Positions 29,512 through 38,993 of a stretch of DNA of 64,000 nt are shown piece by piece. Location of the stretch: contig NZ_JAPEHV010000006.1 in assembly GCF_028823665.1 (NCBI RefSeq), positions 333,830 to 397,829 of the forward strand, given 5' to 3'. A program made the position numbers and the translations under genes. The stretch's first letter is position 1. Each line of letters opens with the position of its first letter. Source of the stretch: Microbacterium sp. C7(2022). GTDB taxonomy: Bacteria > Actinomycetota > Actinomycetes > Actinomycetales > Microbacteriaceae. Below the pieces are notes generated by a model. That model had not been told where the DNA came from and searched no databases. It saw nothing but the letters and a program-made list of their open reading frames with translations.

Positions 29512-30368
29512 TTGGCCAGCCTCCGCTCGAACAGACGGCGCCCGATCAGGTAGCCGGCGACCGTGAGCACGATGAGGTACCCCAGATGGATCGCAATCAT
29601 GAGGGGGCTGAGCGGCCGCCCATAAGTCAGCATCCGCCCGAGTTCACTCGCGTGCCACAGCGGCGAGATCCAGCCGATCCACTGCAGCCACAGCGGCAGC
29701 GTGACCAGCGGGTAGAACGTGCCCGAAAACAGGAACATCGGCATGAAGATGAAGCGCTGCACGAGAGCGAACTGGCCCTTGTCGTCTTCGATCGATGCGG
29801 CGTATGCCATGAGCGGCACGCCGAATGCCAGGCCCGCGAGCATCGCGACGAGGATCGTGAGCAGCCCGGACGCCCCCTGCGGGATGGCACCGAACAGGTA
29901 CAGGAAGGCGGTGTACGCGACGGCGACGACCGCCATGCGCGCCGCCGCGCCAAACGTCACGCCCGTCGCGATCTGCCCGCTCGACAGCGGCGACGCACTG
30001 AACCCGAAGAAGTAGCGGCGCCATTTGAACCCCGACATCACCGGGTAGGTGAACTCCTCACTGGCGACGGAGATCGTTGCCGTCATGAGGAGTGCAGGTG
30101 CGACGAACACGAGGTACGACACCTCCATGCCGCCGTCCGACACCGGCGCATCGATAAGCGCAGCAAGCCCCACCGCCAAGCCGAGCAAGTAGAGGATCGG
30201 CTGACCGAGCGCGCCGACGATGATCGTCCACCCGTAGGCGCGCATCGCGCGCACCATGTGTTCGGTGACGTACCAGGCGCCGCGTCGCCGCGGGGCACGT
30301 CCCCATTCGAGGGCTTCCTGACGAAGCTGATCGAGGGACGGGTGCTCGATGACTGTGGGCTCGCTCAT
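29508..30368 (-). CDS. ABC-2 type exporter permease
   Basis: A 286-residue paralogue of the following permease, so this exporter likely uses a permease heterodimer. The hydrophilic N-terminus (about 50 residues) precedes six predicted helices; MFLFSGTFYPLVTLPLWLQWIGWISPLWHASELGR is the ABC-2/NodJ signature region near the C-terminus. Start and stop overlap its neighbours (ATGA both sides), consistent with stoichiometric translation of the complex. Confidence 0.87.
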   Translation of the reverse strand: MSEPTVIEHPSLDQLRQEALEWGRAPRRRGAWYVTEHMVRAMRAYGWTIIVGALGQPILYLLGLAVGLAALIDAPVSDGGMEVSYLVFVAPALLMTATISVASEEFTYPVMSGFKWRRYFFGFSASPLSSGQIATGVTFGAAARMAVVAVAYTAFLYLFGAIPQGASGLLTILVAMLAGLAFGVPLMAYAASIEDDKGQFALVQRFIFMPMFLFSGTFYPLVTLPLWLQWIGWISPLWHASELGRMLTYGRPLSPLMIAIHLGYLIVLTVAGYLIGRRLFERRLAK

Positions 30369-31306
30369 TCGATCAGCGACCTTCCGGTGAGCCGGAGGAA
30401 CACGTCTTCCAGGCTCGAGCGGCGGACCAGACTCGTGATCGGCGTAAGACCGCGAGCCGTCAGCTCTTCGAGCGCGTGCTCGCCGTCCTGGGTATACACC
30501 AGGACCCGGTCGGGCAAGACCTCGACGCGGTCGCCGAGCCCCTGCAACTGCTCTGCCGCCTGGCTGTTGCGATCCGAGCCGAAGCGCACCTCGAGCACCT
30601 CACGGCTCGAGTGCTCACGGATGAGCGAGGATGGCGTGCCCTCGGCCATGATCTTGCCCTTGTCGACCACGATGAGGCGGTCGCACAGTTGCTCGGCCTC
30701 ATCCATGTAGTGGGTCGTGAGCACAAGCGTCGTCCCCCGCTCCTTGAGCCGGAACAGCCTGTCCCACAGCACGTGGCGCGCTTGCGGATCAAGCCCGGTC
30801 GTTGGCTCATCGAGCAACAGGATGCGCGGGTCGTTGATGAGGCCGCGCGCGATCGTGAGGCGTCGCTTCATGCCGCCCGAGAGCTGGTCGACCTTGTTTT
30901 TCGCCTTGTCTTCGAGCTGCGCAAACGCCAGCAGCTCGTCCGCCTTCTCGGCGCAAACCTTGCCGGGCAACCCGAAATAGCGGCCGTAGATGTAGAGGTT
31001 CTCTCGGGCGTTGAGTTCACCGTCGAGGTTGTCTTGCTGCGGCACGACCCCCAGGCGCGACCGGATCTCGGGGCCGTAGGCGTCGGGGTCGAGGCCGAGG
31101 ATGCTGAGATTCCCGCTCGTGCGCGTCGACACCGCGCCGATCATCTTCATCGTCGTCGACTTACCGGCGCCGTTGGGCCCGAGGAGGCCGAACGACTCCC
31201 CCGGGGCTACCTCGAACGAAAGGTCGTCAACCGCGACGAAGTCGGGCTTGCCCTTGACCGGATAGGTCTTGACGAGATGATGGGCGGCGATCACAGGTTC
31301 AGGCAC
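30365..31306 (-). CDS. ABC-2 type exporter ATP-binding protein
   Basis: A 313-residue ATPase of the DrrA/NodI family energising the two permeases downstream. Walker A is LLGPNGAGKSTTMKMIG, signature LSGGMKRRLTIARGL, Walker B ILLLDEPTTGLDPQ, and H-loop LVLTTHYMDEAEQLCDR; a C-terminal domain of about 80 residues follows. GTG at 31306 begins MPEPVIAAHHLVKTY; TACAGT is 6 bases upstream, so the message is probably leaderless. Longer in-frame extensions overlap the divergent ClC gene and lack similarity. Confidence 0.9.
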   Translation of the reverse strand: MPEPVIAAHHLVKTYPVKGKPDFVAVDDLSFEVAPGESFGLLGPNGAGKSTTMKMIGAVSTRTSGNLSILGLDPDAYGPEIRSRLGVVPQQDNLDGELNARENLYIYGRYFGLPGKVCAEKADELLAFAQLEDKAKNKVDQLSGGMKRRLTIARGLINDPRILLLDEPTTGLDPQARHVLWDRLFRLKERGTTLVLTTHYMDEAEQLCDRLIVVDKGKIMAEGTPSSLIREHSSREVLEVRFGSDRNSQAAEQLQGLGDRVEVLPDRVLVYTQDGEHALEELTARGLTPITSLVRRSSLEDVFLRLTGRSLIE

Positions 31307-31312
31307 CGCACT

Positions 31313-31318
31313 ACTGTA
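31313..31318 (-). promoter_or_regulatory. -10 hexamer of the ABC-2 exporter operon
   Basis: TACAGT on the minus strand lies 6 bases upstream of the GTG at 31306, so transcription could begin at or next to the start codon. Read by analogy with other leaderless starts in this window. Confidence 0.5.
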
Positions 31319-31383
31319 ATTCCCCGCTCCGACATCCGCGCCATATTCTGGATGCCGGAGCGAGGACCCGACGAGAGGCGACC

Positions 31384-32793
31384 ATGAGCGACGAGACCAC
31401 ACCGGCGCGCCCCGTACCCGAGTTCGGCCGCAAGAACGATCGCGCCATGCCGGCCGATCCCAGCCCCACACGCCGCCTGCTGATGATGTCAGTCCCGGCG
31501 CTGCTCGTCGGAATCGGCAGCGCACTGAGCTTGGTCATCCTCGACCTCCTCGCCGAGGGCCTCGATCATGTGCTGTGGGATCTGCTGCCCGAATCGATCG
31601 GCTTCGAACCGATGGTGTGGTGGTGGGTGATCGCCGTCCTCACGGTGGCCGGCTTCGCAACGGGTCTGCTCGTGCGCTTCGCACCCGGCCACGCGGGCCC
31701 CGACCCCGCCACAGAGTCTTTCTTCCCCCACCCCGAAAAGCTCTCGGTGGTGCCCGGCCTCGCCGCTGCGGCGATCATCACCCTGGCCACCGGTGTCAGC
31801 CTCGGCCCCGAAGCCCCGATCATCACCATCAACGTCGCGCTGGCCGTGTGGGTGTTCACCAAGGTTCTCCCCCAGGTACCCACGCAACTGGTCGTGCTGA
31901 TGGTCGTCACCGGAACCTTCGGAGCACTCTTCGGCTCGCCGATCGGCGCTGCCCTGCTCGCGACGTCGGTCGCGGCATCCGTCGCCAGTAAAGAGTTGCT
32001 GTGGGACCGCCTGTTCCTGCCGTTGGCGTCCGCTGCATCTGGGTCGATTGTCATGATGCTGCTGAGCAGTCACTCGATGTCGTTGGACGTGCCCGAGTCC
32101 GAGATGAACGTCTTGGTGCACCTCGGTGTCGGTGTCGTCGTGCTTGCGCTGGGAATCGGTGTCGGTCTCGTGTTGCTGGGCATCTTCCCCACTGTGCACC
32201 GCCTGTTCCACCGCTGGCGCGGGCCCGTTCTTCCGCTCACGATCGCCGGCCTCATGTTGGGTGTGCTCGGCGCGATCGGCGGCGAAGTGACCATGTTCAA
32301 AGGCCTGTCGCAGATGCAGGAGCTCGTGGCCGAGGCTGACAACCTCACGCCGTGGCAACTCGCCGGCATCGTGTTGATCAAGGTCGCCGCGCTCGCGATC
32401 GCCGGTGCCGCCGGGTTCCGTGGTGGCCGCGTGTTCCCCACCGTCTTCATCGGCGCCGCGATCGGCATTCTTGCGTACGCCGTCTTCCCCGAGATCCCGC
32501 TCGCGACGGCGATCGGTGCCGGCGTGCTCGGCATCTGTTTGGTCGTCGTGCGCGACGGGTGGCTGTCACTGTTCATCGCGGGGGTCGTCGTCGGCGACGC
32601 GACTCTCATTCCCATCCTCTGCATGCTGGTGCTGCCGGGATGGCTGGCGGTCGCTCGCCTTCCGCAGATGCGGATCACGCCGCCGGCTGTGGCTGCCGCG
32701 GCATCCTCTGAGCCCTCCAAGCCTTCTGCGCCGCCTGCGCCATCTGGGCCCACCGAGCCTTCGGCGCCCTCGGGCCCCTCGAACCCCGCATGA
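31384..32793 (+). CDS. ClC-family ion channel/antiporter
   Basis: A 469-residue voltage-gated-chloride-channel family protein with multiple re-entrant hydrophobic helices from about residue 30 to 430. The selectivity motif is TGVSLGPEAPIITI, corresponding to GxEGP with proline-glutamate swapped as in the actinobacterial ion-channel subgroup, and FRGGRVFPTVFIG is the third anion-binding region. The C-terminal 30 residues are a Ser/Pro repeat (SEPSKPSAPPAPSGPTEPS). Ion specificity (Cl-, F-) and channel versus exchanger mode cannot be told from the sequence. Confidence 0.88.
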   Translation: MSDETTPARPVPEFGRKNDRAMPADPSPTRRLLMMSVPALLVGIGSALSLVILDLLAEGLDHVLWDLLPESIGFEPMVWWWVIAVLTVAGFATGLLVRFAPGHAGPDPATESFFPHPEKLSVVPGLAAAAIITLATGVSLGPEAPIITINVALAVWVFTKVLPQVPTQLVVLMVVTGTFGALFGSPIGAALLATSVAASVASKELLWDRLFLPLASAASGSIVMMLLSSHSMSLDVPESEMNVLVHLGVGVVVLALGIGVGLVLLGIFPTVHRLFHRWRGPVLPLTIAGLMLGVLGAIGGEVTMFKGLSQMQELVAEADNLTPWQLAGIVLIKVAALAIAGAAGFRGGRVFPTVFIGAAIGILAYAVFPEIPLATAIGAGVLGICLVVVRDGWLSLFIAGVVVGDATLIPILCMLVLPGWLAVARLPQMRITPPAVAAAASSEPSKPSAPPAPSGPTEPSAPSGPSNPA

Positions 32794-32882
32794 GCACCGG
32801 GTAGGCCTGCTCGCGCCTCTCGCTTGTGCGCCCCGGGCTACCCCACCCCACTCCCTCACTCCTCCACGAAGCAGGTCTTGCA

Positions 32883-34955
32883 GTGTCCTCCCCCGCCCCC
32901 TCGTCGTCACTCTCGTCTTCGGCCACGCGCCCCGCACGCCCGGCGCGCGGCCGCCGCCGCACGCCCGAGGGGCCCCGGGCGAAGTTCCGGCAACTCCTGC
33001 CGTATTTGAGCGAACACCGCGGAGTCCTCGTGGCGGTCGCGATCCTCAGCGTCATCGGCGCCGTCGCGACGCTGGCGCAGCCCCTGCTCGTGGGCCAGGT
33101 GATCACGCTCGTGCAAGAAGGCGAGCCGCTCGGAGCACTCGCGTGGGGAATCGCGGCGCTCGTCGTCATCGCCTCGCTCATCTCGGGGTACCAGCACTAC
33201 CTGTTGCAGCGCACGGGTACGGCCGTCGTTCTCTCGAGCCGCCGGCGACTCATCGCCCGCATCCTGCACTTGCCGATCCGCGAGTTCGACTCGCGCCGCA
33301 CCGGCGATCTCGTCTCACGCGTCGGGACGGACACCACCCTGCTCTACGCCGTGCTGACGCAAGGACTCGCGGATGCCGTCGGCAACGGCCTCATCTTCCT
33401 CGGCGCTCTGGTGGCGATGCTGCTGATCGACCCGTTGCTCTTGCTGTTGATCACCGTTGTGATCGCCGTGTCGGTGGGGGTTGTCGTCATCATTAGTGGC
33501 GGCATCCGGCGCGCCACCGAGGTGCAGCAGACAAAGGTCGGCGAACTCGCCTCCAGCGTCGAGCGTGCCGTCGGTTCGATTCGGACGATCCGCGCCTCCG
33601 GCGCCGGCGAGCGTGAGCGCGAGGCGATCACCGCCACGGCGACCGAGGCGTACGACGCCGGCGTGAAGGTCGCCAAGGCATCGGCGCTTGTCGTGCCCAT
33701 CGCGGGCGTCGCGCTTCAACTTTCGTTGTTGGCGGTGCTCGGAATCGGCGGGTTCCGCGTAGCATCCGGAGCCATCACCATCGCGAGCCTCGTCACGTTC
33801 GTGATGTTCTTGTTCTTCCTCATCCAGCCCCTGGCCACATTCTTCGGCGCTATCACGTCGGTGAACCAAGCCCTCGGCGCGCTGGGACGCATTCAAGAGA
33901 TCCTCGATCTGCCCACCGAAACGCAAGACGATGCAGCGATCGCGGCGGCGGTGCTGGCCGGCAACGCTGGTACGGGTGACGCCGCTGGTGCGAGTGACAT
34001 GGCTGGTGCGAGCGACGCGGCTGGTGCGGGTGCGCCGGGCCCTGTGGCCGCCGATACCTCCGATACCGCGGATGCAGAGCCCGCCGTCGCGCTGGAGTTC
34101 CGCGACGTGCGCTTCGCCTACCCGTCGTCCGTCGTCGACGCGCGCGCTCGGGCCACCTCTGAGGCACTCGCTCTGCTCGAGAGCGCTCACGTGCCACCCT
34201 CCACGCTCACAGCGAGCGCCGAGGCCGGTGATGTCCGCCCCGACGAGACCACCCGCCCCGAGGCCGCCGACGCCGACGAGGTCCTGCGTGGTGTCTCGTT
34301 CCGCGTGCCTCGCGGCGCCCGAGTCGCCCTGGTGGGGCCGTCCGGCGCGGGGAAGAGCACGACGCTCTCCCTGATCGAGCGCTTTTACGATCCCACGGGT
34401 GGCGCAATCCTCCTCAACGGAGCCGACGTTCGCACGATCGACCGCGACAACCTGCGCGCACAGCTCGGCTACGTCGAGCAGGATGCCCCCACGCTCGCGG
34501 GTACCCTCGCCGACAATCTGCGGCTGGCTTCGCCAGGGGCATCCGATCACGAGTGCGAGCAGGTGCTGCGAGCCGTGAATCTCGGCGATGTGCTCGACCG
34601 CAGTGAGCTCGGGCTGGATGCTCCGGTCGGCGAATCGGGCGTGAGGCTGTCGGGCGGCGAGCGTCAGCGGTTGGCGATCGCCCGCGCGCTGCTGGCAGCG
34701 CCCCCGATCCTGCTGCTCGACGAGTCGACGTCGTCACTCGATGGCCTGAACGAGCAGCGTATGCGCGAAGCGATCGACGCCGTCGCCGCCGGCCGGACGT
34801 TGATCGTGATCGCTCACCGCCTGTCGACGGTCGTCGACAGCGACCTGATCGTCGTGCTCGACCGTGGCCGTGTGGTGGGCCAAGGCACGCACTCCGAGCT
34901 GGTGGCATCGACGCCGCTGTACCGCGACCTGGCGAAGCACCAGCTGCTCGTCTGA
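32883..34955 (+). CDS. ABC half-exporter (fused TMD-NBD)
   Basis: A 690-residue multidrug/lipid-type ABC exporter: a basic, Ser/Pro-rich N-terminus, six-helix transmembrane domain (about 45-330), linker, then NBD. Walker A is VGPSGAGKSTTLSLIE, Q-loop YVEQDAPTLAGTL, signature VRLSGGERQRLAIARALLA, Walker B ILLLDESTSSLDG, H-loop IVIAHRLSTVVDS. Two oddities: a Gly/Ala/Asp linker coded by an 18-bp tandem repeat, and an insertion of about 50 residues inside the NBD after FAYPSS, before VLRGVSF. GTG at 32883 is a likely start; GCAGG stands upstream. Confidence 0.88.
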   Translation: MSSPAPSSSLSSSATRPARPARGRRRTPEGPRAKFRQLLPYLSEHRGVLVAVAILSVIGAVATLAQPLLVGQVITLVQEGEPLGALAWGIAALVVIASLISGYQHYLLQRTGTAVVLSSRRRLIARILHLPIREFDSRRTGDLVSRVGTDTTLLYAVLTQGLADAVGNGLIFLGALVAMLLIDPLLLLLITVVIAVSVGVVVIISGGIRRATEVQQTKVGELASSVERAVGSIRTIRASGAGEREREAITATATEAYDAGVKVAKASALVVPIAGVALQLSLLAVLGIGGFRVASGAITIASLVTFVMFLFFLIQPLATFFGAITSVNQALGALGRIQEILDLPTETQDDAAIAAAVLAGNAGTGDAAGASDMAGASDAAGAGAPGPVAADTSDTADAEPAVALEFRDVRFAYPSSVVDARARATSEALALLESAHVPPSTLTASAEAGDVRPDETTRPEAADADEVLRGVSFRVPRGARVALVGPSGAGKSTTLSLIERFYDPTGGAILLNGADVRTIDRDNLRAQLGYVEQDAPTLAGTLADNLRLASPGASDHECEQVLRAVNLGDVLDRSELGLDAPVGESGVRLSGGERQRLAIARALLAAPPILLLDESTSSLDGLNEQRMREAIDAVAAGRTLIVIAHRLSTVVDSDLIVVLDRGRVVGQGTHSELVASTPLYRDLAKHQLLV
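33969..34022 (+). repeat. 18-bp coding minisatellite in ABC exporter gene
   Basis: Three in-frame 18-base units (33969-33986, 33987-34004, 34005-34022) and a partial fourth encode GTGDAA, GASDMA, GASDAA and then GAGAPG. They extend the linker between membrane and ATPase domains and could vary in number by slippage. Confidence 0.85.
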
Positions 34956-35138
34956 GCGCCGCGCTGGCGGCGCCATCCCGGCCCCGCCAGCGCCTGGGCC
35001 ACCCGGCCGCAGCTCGCTCCGTGCGCCCGCTCCGCCCCCTCTGCCCCGCCCGCTCCGCCCGCCCGCTCCGCCCGCTCCGCCCCCAAAATCTGCACCCCAC
35101 CGGCGCACGTCCTGGGGGGCGGAACAACTCGTCGGCGC

Positions 35139-35189
35139 GCTCCGCCCCCAAAATCTGTCACCTTCCGGTGCAGATTCTGGGGGCGGAGC
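35139..35189. repeat. 51-bp hairpin element, copy A
   Basis: GCTCCGCCCCCAAAATCTG at 35139-35157 pairs with CAGATTCTGGGGGCGGAGC at 35171-35189 (one mismatch). The stem continues as CACC/GGTG after a single bulged T, closing on a TTCC loop. Same plan as copy B. Confidence 0.88.
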
Positions 35190-35355
35190 AACTCGCCGGC
35201 GCGGATTCTGGGGGCGGAGTATCAGGCGCTCGCAAATCTTGGGGGCGGAACCCCGCTGGGAAGTCTGCGACCACCTCCTCGTCCGCAATCACCTCCACCC
35301 CCAGAAACTGCTCCCCGCAAAAGCACATCCTGGGGGCGGAACCACGAGCCAACGA

Positions 35356-35406
35356 GCTCCGCCCCCAGGATCTGTCACCTACGGGTGCAGATCTTGGGGG
35401 CGGAGC
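35356..35406. repeat. 51-bp hairpin element, copy B
   Basis: GCTCCGCCCCCAGGATCTG at 35356-35374 pairs with CAGATCTTGGGGGCGGAGC at 35388-35406 (one G-T pair); bulged T, CACC/GGTG extension and a TACG loop follow. Length and geometry are identical to copy A although the loop differs. Confidence 0.88.
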
Positions 35407-35494
35407 GAAAGGGGTGGTGGCGGGCGGAGCGAAAAGGGGTGGTGGCGGGCGAAGCGAGGCAGGCGAAGCGCAGCGACGCCACACCCGCAACGCG

Positions 35495-37366
35495 TCAGAC
35501 GCGCTGCAGGCGGTAGCGCAGCGCGGCGAGCTCGGCCCAGAGTGCCGCGGGAACCTTGCCGTCGAAGGTCTGGTAGAACTCCTCGGTCAGTTGGGTCTCG
35601 CGCATCCATGACTCGGTGTTGATCGAGAACAGCTCGTCGAGGTCGGCCTCGGGAACCGAAATGCCCTCGAGGTTCAGGTCGCTCGTGCGCGGCAGACGGC
35701 CGACCGCACTCTCGACGGCTCCGACCGAGCCTTCGACGCGGCGGATGATCCAGTCGATCACGCGCGCGTTGTCGCCGAAGCCGGGCCACAGGAAGCGCCC
35801 GTCGTCGCCCTTGCGGAACCAGTTGACCTGGAAGATGCGCGGCGCGCGATCGAAGCGCAACTTCTGCCCGACCTTCAGCCAGTGCCCGAAGTAGTCGGCC
35901 ATGTTGTAGCCGCAGAACGGCAGCATCGCGAACGGGTCACGGCGAAGCTCGCCGACCGTCCCCTCCGCCGCAGCAGTCCGCTCGGACGAGATGTTCGAGC
36001 CCATGAACACGCCGTGGGTCCAGTCGGTCGCCTCGACCACGAGCGGCACATTGGTCGCGCGCCGACCGCCGAAGAGGATGGCATCCAGCGGCACGCCCTC
36101 GGGCGCATCCCAGTCGGGAGCGATCTGCGGGCACTGCGCGGCGGCCACGGTGAAACGCGAATTCGGGTGAGCGGCGGGGCGCCCCGACGCGGGGGTCCAG
36201 GGGTTGCCCTCCCAGTCGGTCAGCTGCGCCGGCGGCGTGTCGGTCAGACCCTCCCACCACACGTCGCCGTCGGGCCGCAGCGCGACGTTCGTGAAGATGG
36301 TGTTGCCCCACAGGGTCTCGACGGCCGCGACGTTGGTCGATTCCCCGGTTCCCGGCGCCACGCCGAAGAAGCCTGCCTCGGGGTTGATGGCCCACAGCCG
36401 GCCGTCCTCTCCCGGGCGTAGCCACGCGATGTCATCGCCGAGCGTCTCGACGCGCCACCCGGGAATCGTCGGGCGCAGCATCGCGAGGTTCGTCTTGCCG
36501 CACGCCGACGGGAACGCCGCAGCGACATGGTACGCCTTGCCCTCGGGCGAGATCACGCGAATAAGCAGCATGTGCTCGGCGAGCCAGCCCTCGTCGCGGC
36601 CGATCACCGAGGCGATGCGCAGCGCGAAGCACTTCTTCGCGAGGATCGCATTGCCGCCGTAGCCCGATCCGTAAGACCACACTTCGAGCGTGTCGGGGAA
36701 GTGCACGATGTACTTCTCGTCGTTGCACGGCCACGCGACGTCCTCCTGGCCTGGCGCGAGCGGCGCACCGACCGAGTGAACAGTCTTCACCCACGGCGCG
36801 CCCTGTGCGATCTCGCCGAGCACGTCGGATCCAACGCGCGTCATGATTCCAATGGATGCCACGGCGTACGCACTGTCGGTGATCTGCACTCCGATGTGCG
36901 ACAGCGGCCCCCCGACGGCGCCCATCGAGAAAGGCACGACGTACATCGTGCGCCCCTTCATCGATCCGGCGAACAGCGGGGTGATCGTCGCCCGGATGGC
37001 GTCTGGCGCCGCCCAATTGTTGGTGGGGCCGGCATCCTCTTCCTTCTCCGACGCGATGAACGTGCGGCCTTCGGTGCGGGCGACGTCGCTGGGGTGCGAT
37101 CGGGCGAGGTACGACCCGGGTCGCCACTCGGGGTTGAGCTTGATCAGCTTGCCCTCGGCGACCATCTCGCGCAGCAGCGCGTCGTTCTCGGCGCGCGAGC
37201 CGTCGATCCAGTGGATGCGGTCGGGCGTGGTGAGCGCCGCGATCTCGTCGACCCACTCCATCAGTTCGGCCATTCCTTCGCCGTAGACCGCGGGCAGTCC
37301 ACCGAACGTCGATACGGGCGCCGCGGTGGGCTCGGCGGGTCGTGTAGAGATGTCGGCGATCGCCAT
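35495..37366 (-). CDS. pckG: phosphoenolpyruvate carboxykinase (GTP)
   Basis: A 623-residue GTP-dependent PEPCK converting oxaloacetate to PEP, the gluconeogenic entry point. The kinase-1a P-loop is [13 protein letters not shown], with [36 protein letters not shown], and [19 protein letters not shown] in the GTP-binding region. GAGGAG stands 6 bases before the ATG at 37366. It is divergent from a RamB-like regulator with a 116-base shared promoter region, matching a role in growth on acetate or other gluconeogenic substrates, including the succinate and pyruvate from the neighbouring aromatic pathway. Confidence 0.96.
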   Translation of the reverse strand: MAIADISTRPAEPTAAPVSTFGGLPAVYGEGMAELMEWVDEIAALTTPDRIHWIDGSRAENDALLREMVAEGKLIKLNPEWRPGSYLARSHPSDVARTEGRTFIASEKEEDAGPTNNWAAPDAIRATITPLFAGSMKGRTMYVVPFSMGAVGGPLSHIGVQITDSAYAVASIGIMTRVGSDVLGEIAQGAPWVKTVHSVGAPLAPGQEDVAWPCNDEKYIVHFPDTLEVWSYGSGYGGNAILAKKCFALRIASVIGRDEGWLAEHMLLIRVISPEGKAYHVAAAFPSACGKTNLAMLRPTIPGWRVETLGDDIAWLRPGEDGRLWAINPEAGFFGVAPGTGESTNVAAVETLWGNTIFTNVALRPDGDVWWEGLTDTPPAQLTDWEGNPWTPASGRPAAHPNSRFTVAAAQCPQIAPDWDAPEGVPLDAILFGGRRATNVPLVVEATDWTHGVFMGSNISSERTAAAEGTVGELRRDPFAMLPFCGYNMADYFGHWLKVGQKLRFDRAPRIFQVNWFRKGDDGRFLWPGFGDNARVIDWIIRRVEGSVGAVESAVGRLPRTSDLNLEGISVPEADLDELFSINTESWMRETQLTEEFYQTFDGKVPAALWAELAALRYRLQRV

Positions 37367-37457
37367 GGTGCGCTCCTCTGCGTCAGCGTGGGGAAGGTTC
37401 TCCTCCAGAATGAGGTAATTCGGATGCCATTTCTTGCCGTAATCCGCGTCAAGAATG

Positions 37458-37482
37458 GCGAATCTTTCGCTATCCTCAAGGA
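37458..37482 (+). promoter_or_regulatory. operator and -10 of the RamB-like regulator gene
   Basis: GCGAA-TCT-TTCGC at 37458-37470 is a perfect inverted repeat; TATCCT at 37471-37476 adjoins it, and the ATG follows 6 bases later at 37483. The layout suggests a leaderless, autoregulated promoter with the operator against the -10. It also lies in the region shared with pckG. Confidence 0.6.
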
Positions 37483-38919
37483 ATGCCCCCCACAGCGATC
37501 GAACTGTCGACCCTCGGTCACCGCATTCGCCATCAGCGCACGTCCCACGGATTCACCCTCGACGAGCTGGGCGCGCTCGTCGGTGTCGCCGGCAGTCAGC
37601 TGAGTCTGATCGAGAACGGCAAGCGCGAGCCCAAGCTCTCGCTGCTGCAGGCGATCGCCTCGGCGACCGGCGTCGACGTCGCCGAACTGCTGTCGACCGA
37701 GCCACCCAACCGGCGAGCGGCGCTCGAGATCGAACTCGAACGGGCACAAAGCAGCCCGGTGTTCCGACAGCTGGGCGCACCCGCCATCAAGGTCACCAAG
37801 TCCACCCCTGACGAGACCATCGAGTCGGTGCTCGCTCTGCATCGCGAACTCCAGCGCCGCGAGCGCGAGGCGATCGCGACACCCGAAGAGGCACGGCGCG
37901 CAAACACCGACCTTCGCCTGCGCATGAGGGAGCAAGACAATTACCTCGGCGACATCGAGAAGTTGGCCGAGAAGCAGCTCAAGTCAGCCGGACACGCCAC
38001 TGGAGCACTGACACACCGGACAGTCAGCATCATGGCTCAACAGCTCGGCTTCGAGCTGATCTACGCCAACGACCTCCCCCATTCCGCACGCTCGGTGACC
38101 GATCTCGAGAACGGCCGCATCTACCTCCCGCCAGCCTCGATCCCCGGCGGACACGGCCTGCGCTCCATGGCCCTGCAGGCGATGGCCCACCGACTCCTCG
38201 GGCACACGCGGCCGACCGACTACGCGGACTTCCTCCAGCAGCGGCTCGAGATCAACTACTACGCCGCATGCTGTTTGATGCCGGAGACAGCATCCGTTGC
38301 CTTCCTCTCGCAGGCGAAGAAGGATCGAAACCTCGCGGTCGAAGACTTCCGCGATGCGTTCGGCGTCACGCATGAGGCCGCCGCGATGCGCCTGACGAAT
38401 CTGTCGACCGTGCACCTCGGCATCCGTCTGCACTTCTTGAGGGTCGACGGATCGGGCGCGATCTCGCGGGTGTACGAGAACGACGGCCTGCCGCTGCCGT
38501 CGGATGTGACCGGCGCCGTCGATGGCCAGGTCGCGTGCCGCAAGTTCTCGGCGCGCGCGGCGTTCGCCGAGCAGAACCGCACGACCGAGCACTACCAGTA
38601 CACCGACACGCCCGCCGGCACCTTCTGGTGCTCGACGCAGACCGGGTCGACCGCCGATGGCGAGTTCTCGATCACCGTGGGCGTGCCCTTCGACGATGCG
38701 CGGTGGTTCCGCGGGCGCGAGACACAGAAGCGCGCGACGTCGACCTGCCCCGACGAGTCATGCTGCCGCCGCGCGCCTGCCGAGGTGGCCGCGCGGTGGG
38801 CGGGCAAGGCGTGGCCGAGCGCACGCGTGCACATGCAGATGTTCTCGCCGCTGCCGCGCGGGTCGTTCCCCGGTGTCGACGACAACGAGGTGTACGCCTT
38901 CCTCGATCGCCACGCGTAG
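37483..38919 (+). CDS. RamB-like XRE regulator (HTH, IrrE/ImmA, short-chain acyl domain)
   Basis: A 478-residue regulator. The XRE helix-turn-helix lies at about 9-62 ([43 protein letters not shown]), a helical linker follows, then an IrrE/ImmA-like domain (about 180-300; [10 protein letters not shown], lacking the full HExxH) and a C-terminal short-chain fatty acyl regulator domain with several cysteines (SFDDARW; CPDESCC). RamB homologues control acetate/propionate metabolism and pck in corynebacteria. Divergence from pckG supports that here. The last codons lie inside a 42-bp tandem duplication. Confidence 0.87.
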   Translation: MPPTAIELSTLGHRIRHQRTSHGFTLDELGALVGVAGSQLSLIENGKREPKLSLLQAIASATGVDVAELLSTEPPNRRAALEIELERAQSSPVFRQLGAPAIKVTKSTPDETIESVLALHRELQRREREAIATPEEARRANTDLRLRMREQDNYLGDIEKLAEKQLKSAGHATGALTHRTVSIMAQQLGFELIYANDLPHSARSVTDLENGRIYLPPASIPGGHGLRSMALQAMAHRLLGHTRPTDYADFLQQRLEINYYAACCLMPETASVAFLSQAKKDRNLAVEDFRDAFGVTHEAAAMRLTNLSTVHLGIRLHFLRVDGSGAISRVYENDGLPLPSDVTGAVDGQVACRKFSARAAFAEQNRTTEHYQYTDTPAGTFWCSTQTGSTADGEFSITVGVPFDDARWFRGRETQKRATSTCPDESCCRRAPAEVAARWAGKAWPSARVHMQMFSPLPRGSFPGVDDNEVYAFLDRHA

Positions 38920-38993
38920 CGCGCGGCGCCCGCCGCCCCGCCCAGCGCCCGGCACGCGTAGCGCGCGGCGCCCGCCGCCCCGCCCAGCGCCCG
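38911..38993. repeat. 42-bp tandem duplication over the regulator stop codon
   Basis: The 42 bases from 38911, starting CACGCGTAGCGCGCGGCG, recur from 38953; the second copy matches through 38993. The first contains the last codons and TAG of the RamB-like gene, so the stop region exists twice. Confidence 0.92.

Larger units (their letters stand above)
34956..35494. repeat. Intergenic array of GGGGGCGGAG hairpin repeats
   Basis: No gene is credible in these 539 bases. They contain many copies of a motif reading CTCCGCCCCCAAAATCTG on one strand and CAGATTCTGGGGGCGGAG on the other. Two full hairpins are clear (35139-35189 and 35356-35406), a degenerate third lies near 35078-35123, and half-copies occur around 35203-35220, 35232-35252 and 35325-35342. 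The tail (35400-35490) is G-rich with two near-copies of GGGTGGTGGCGGGCG. Confidence 0.85.

Noticed and set aside
35400..35490. Possible CRISPR-like repeats in the G-rich spacer
   Set aside because: Copies are inverted, unevenly spaced and separated by no unique spacers of constant length; no cas genes nearby.
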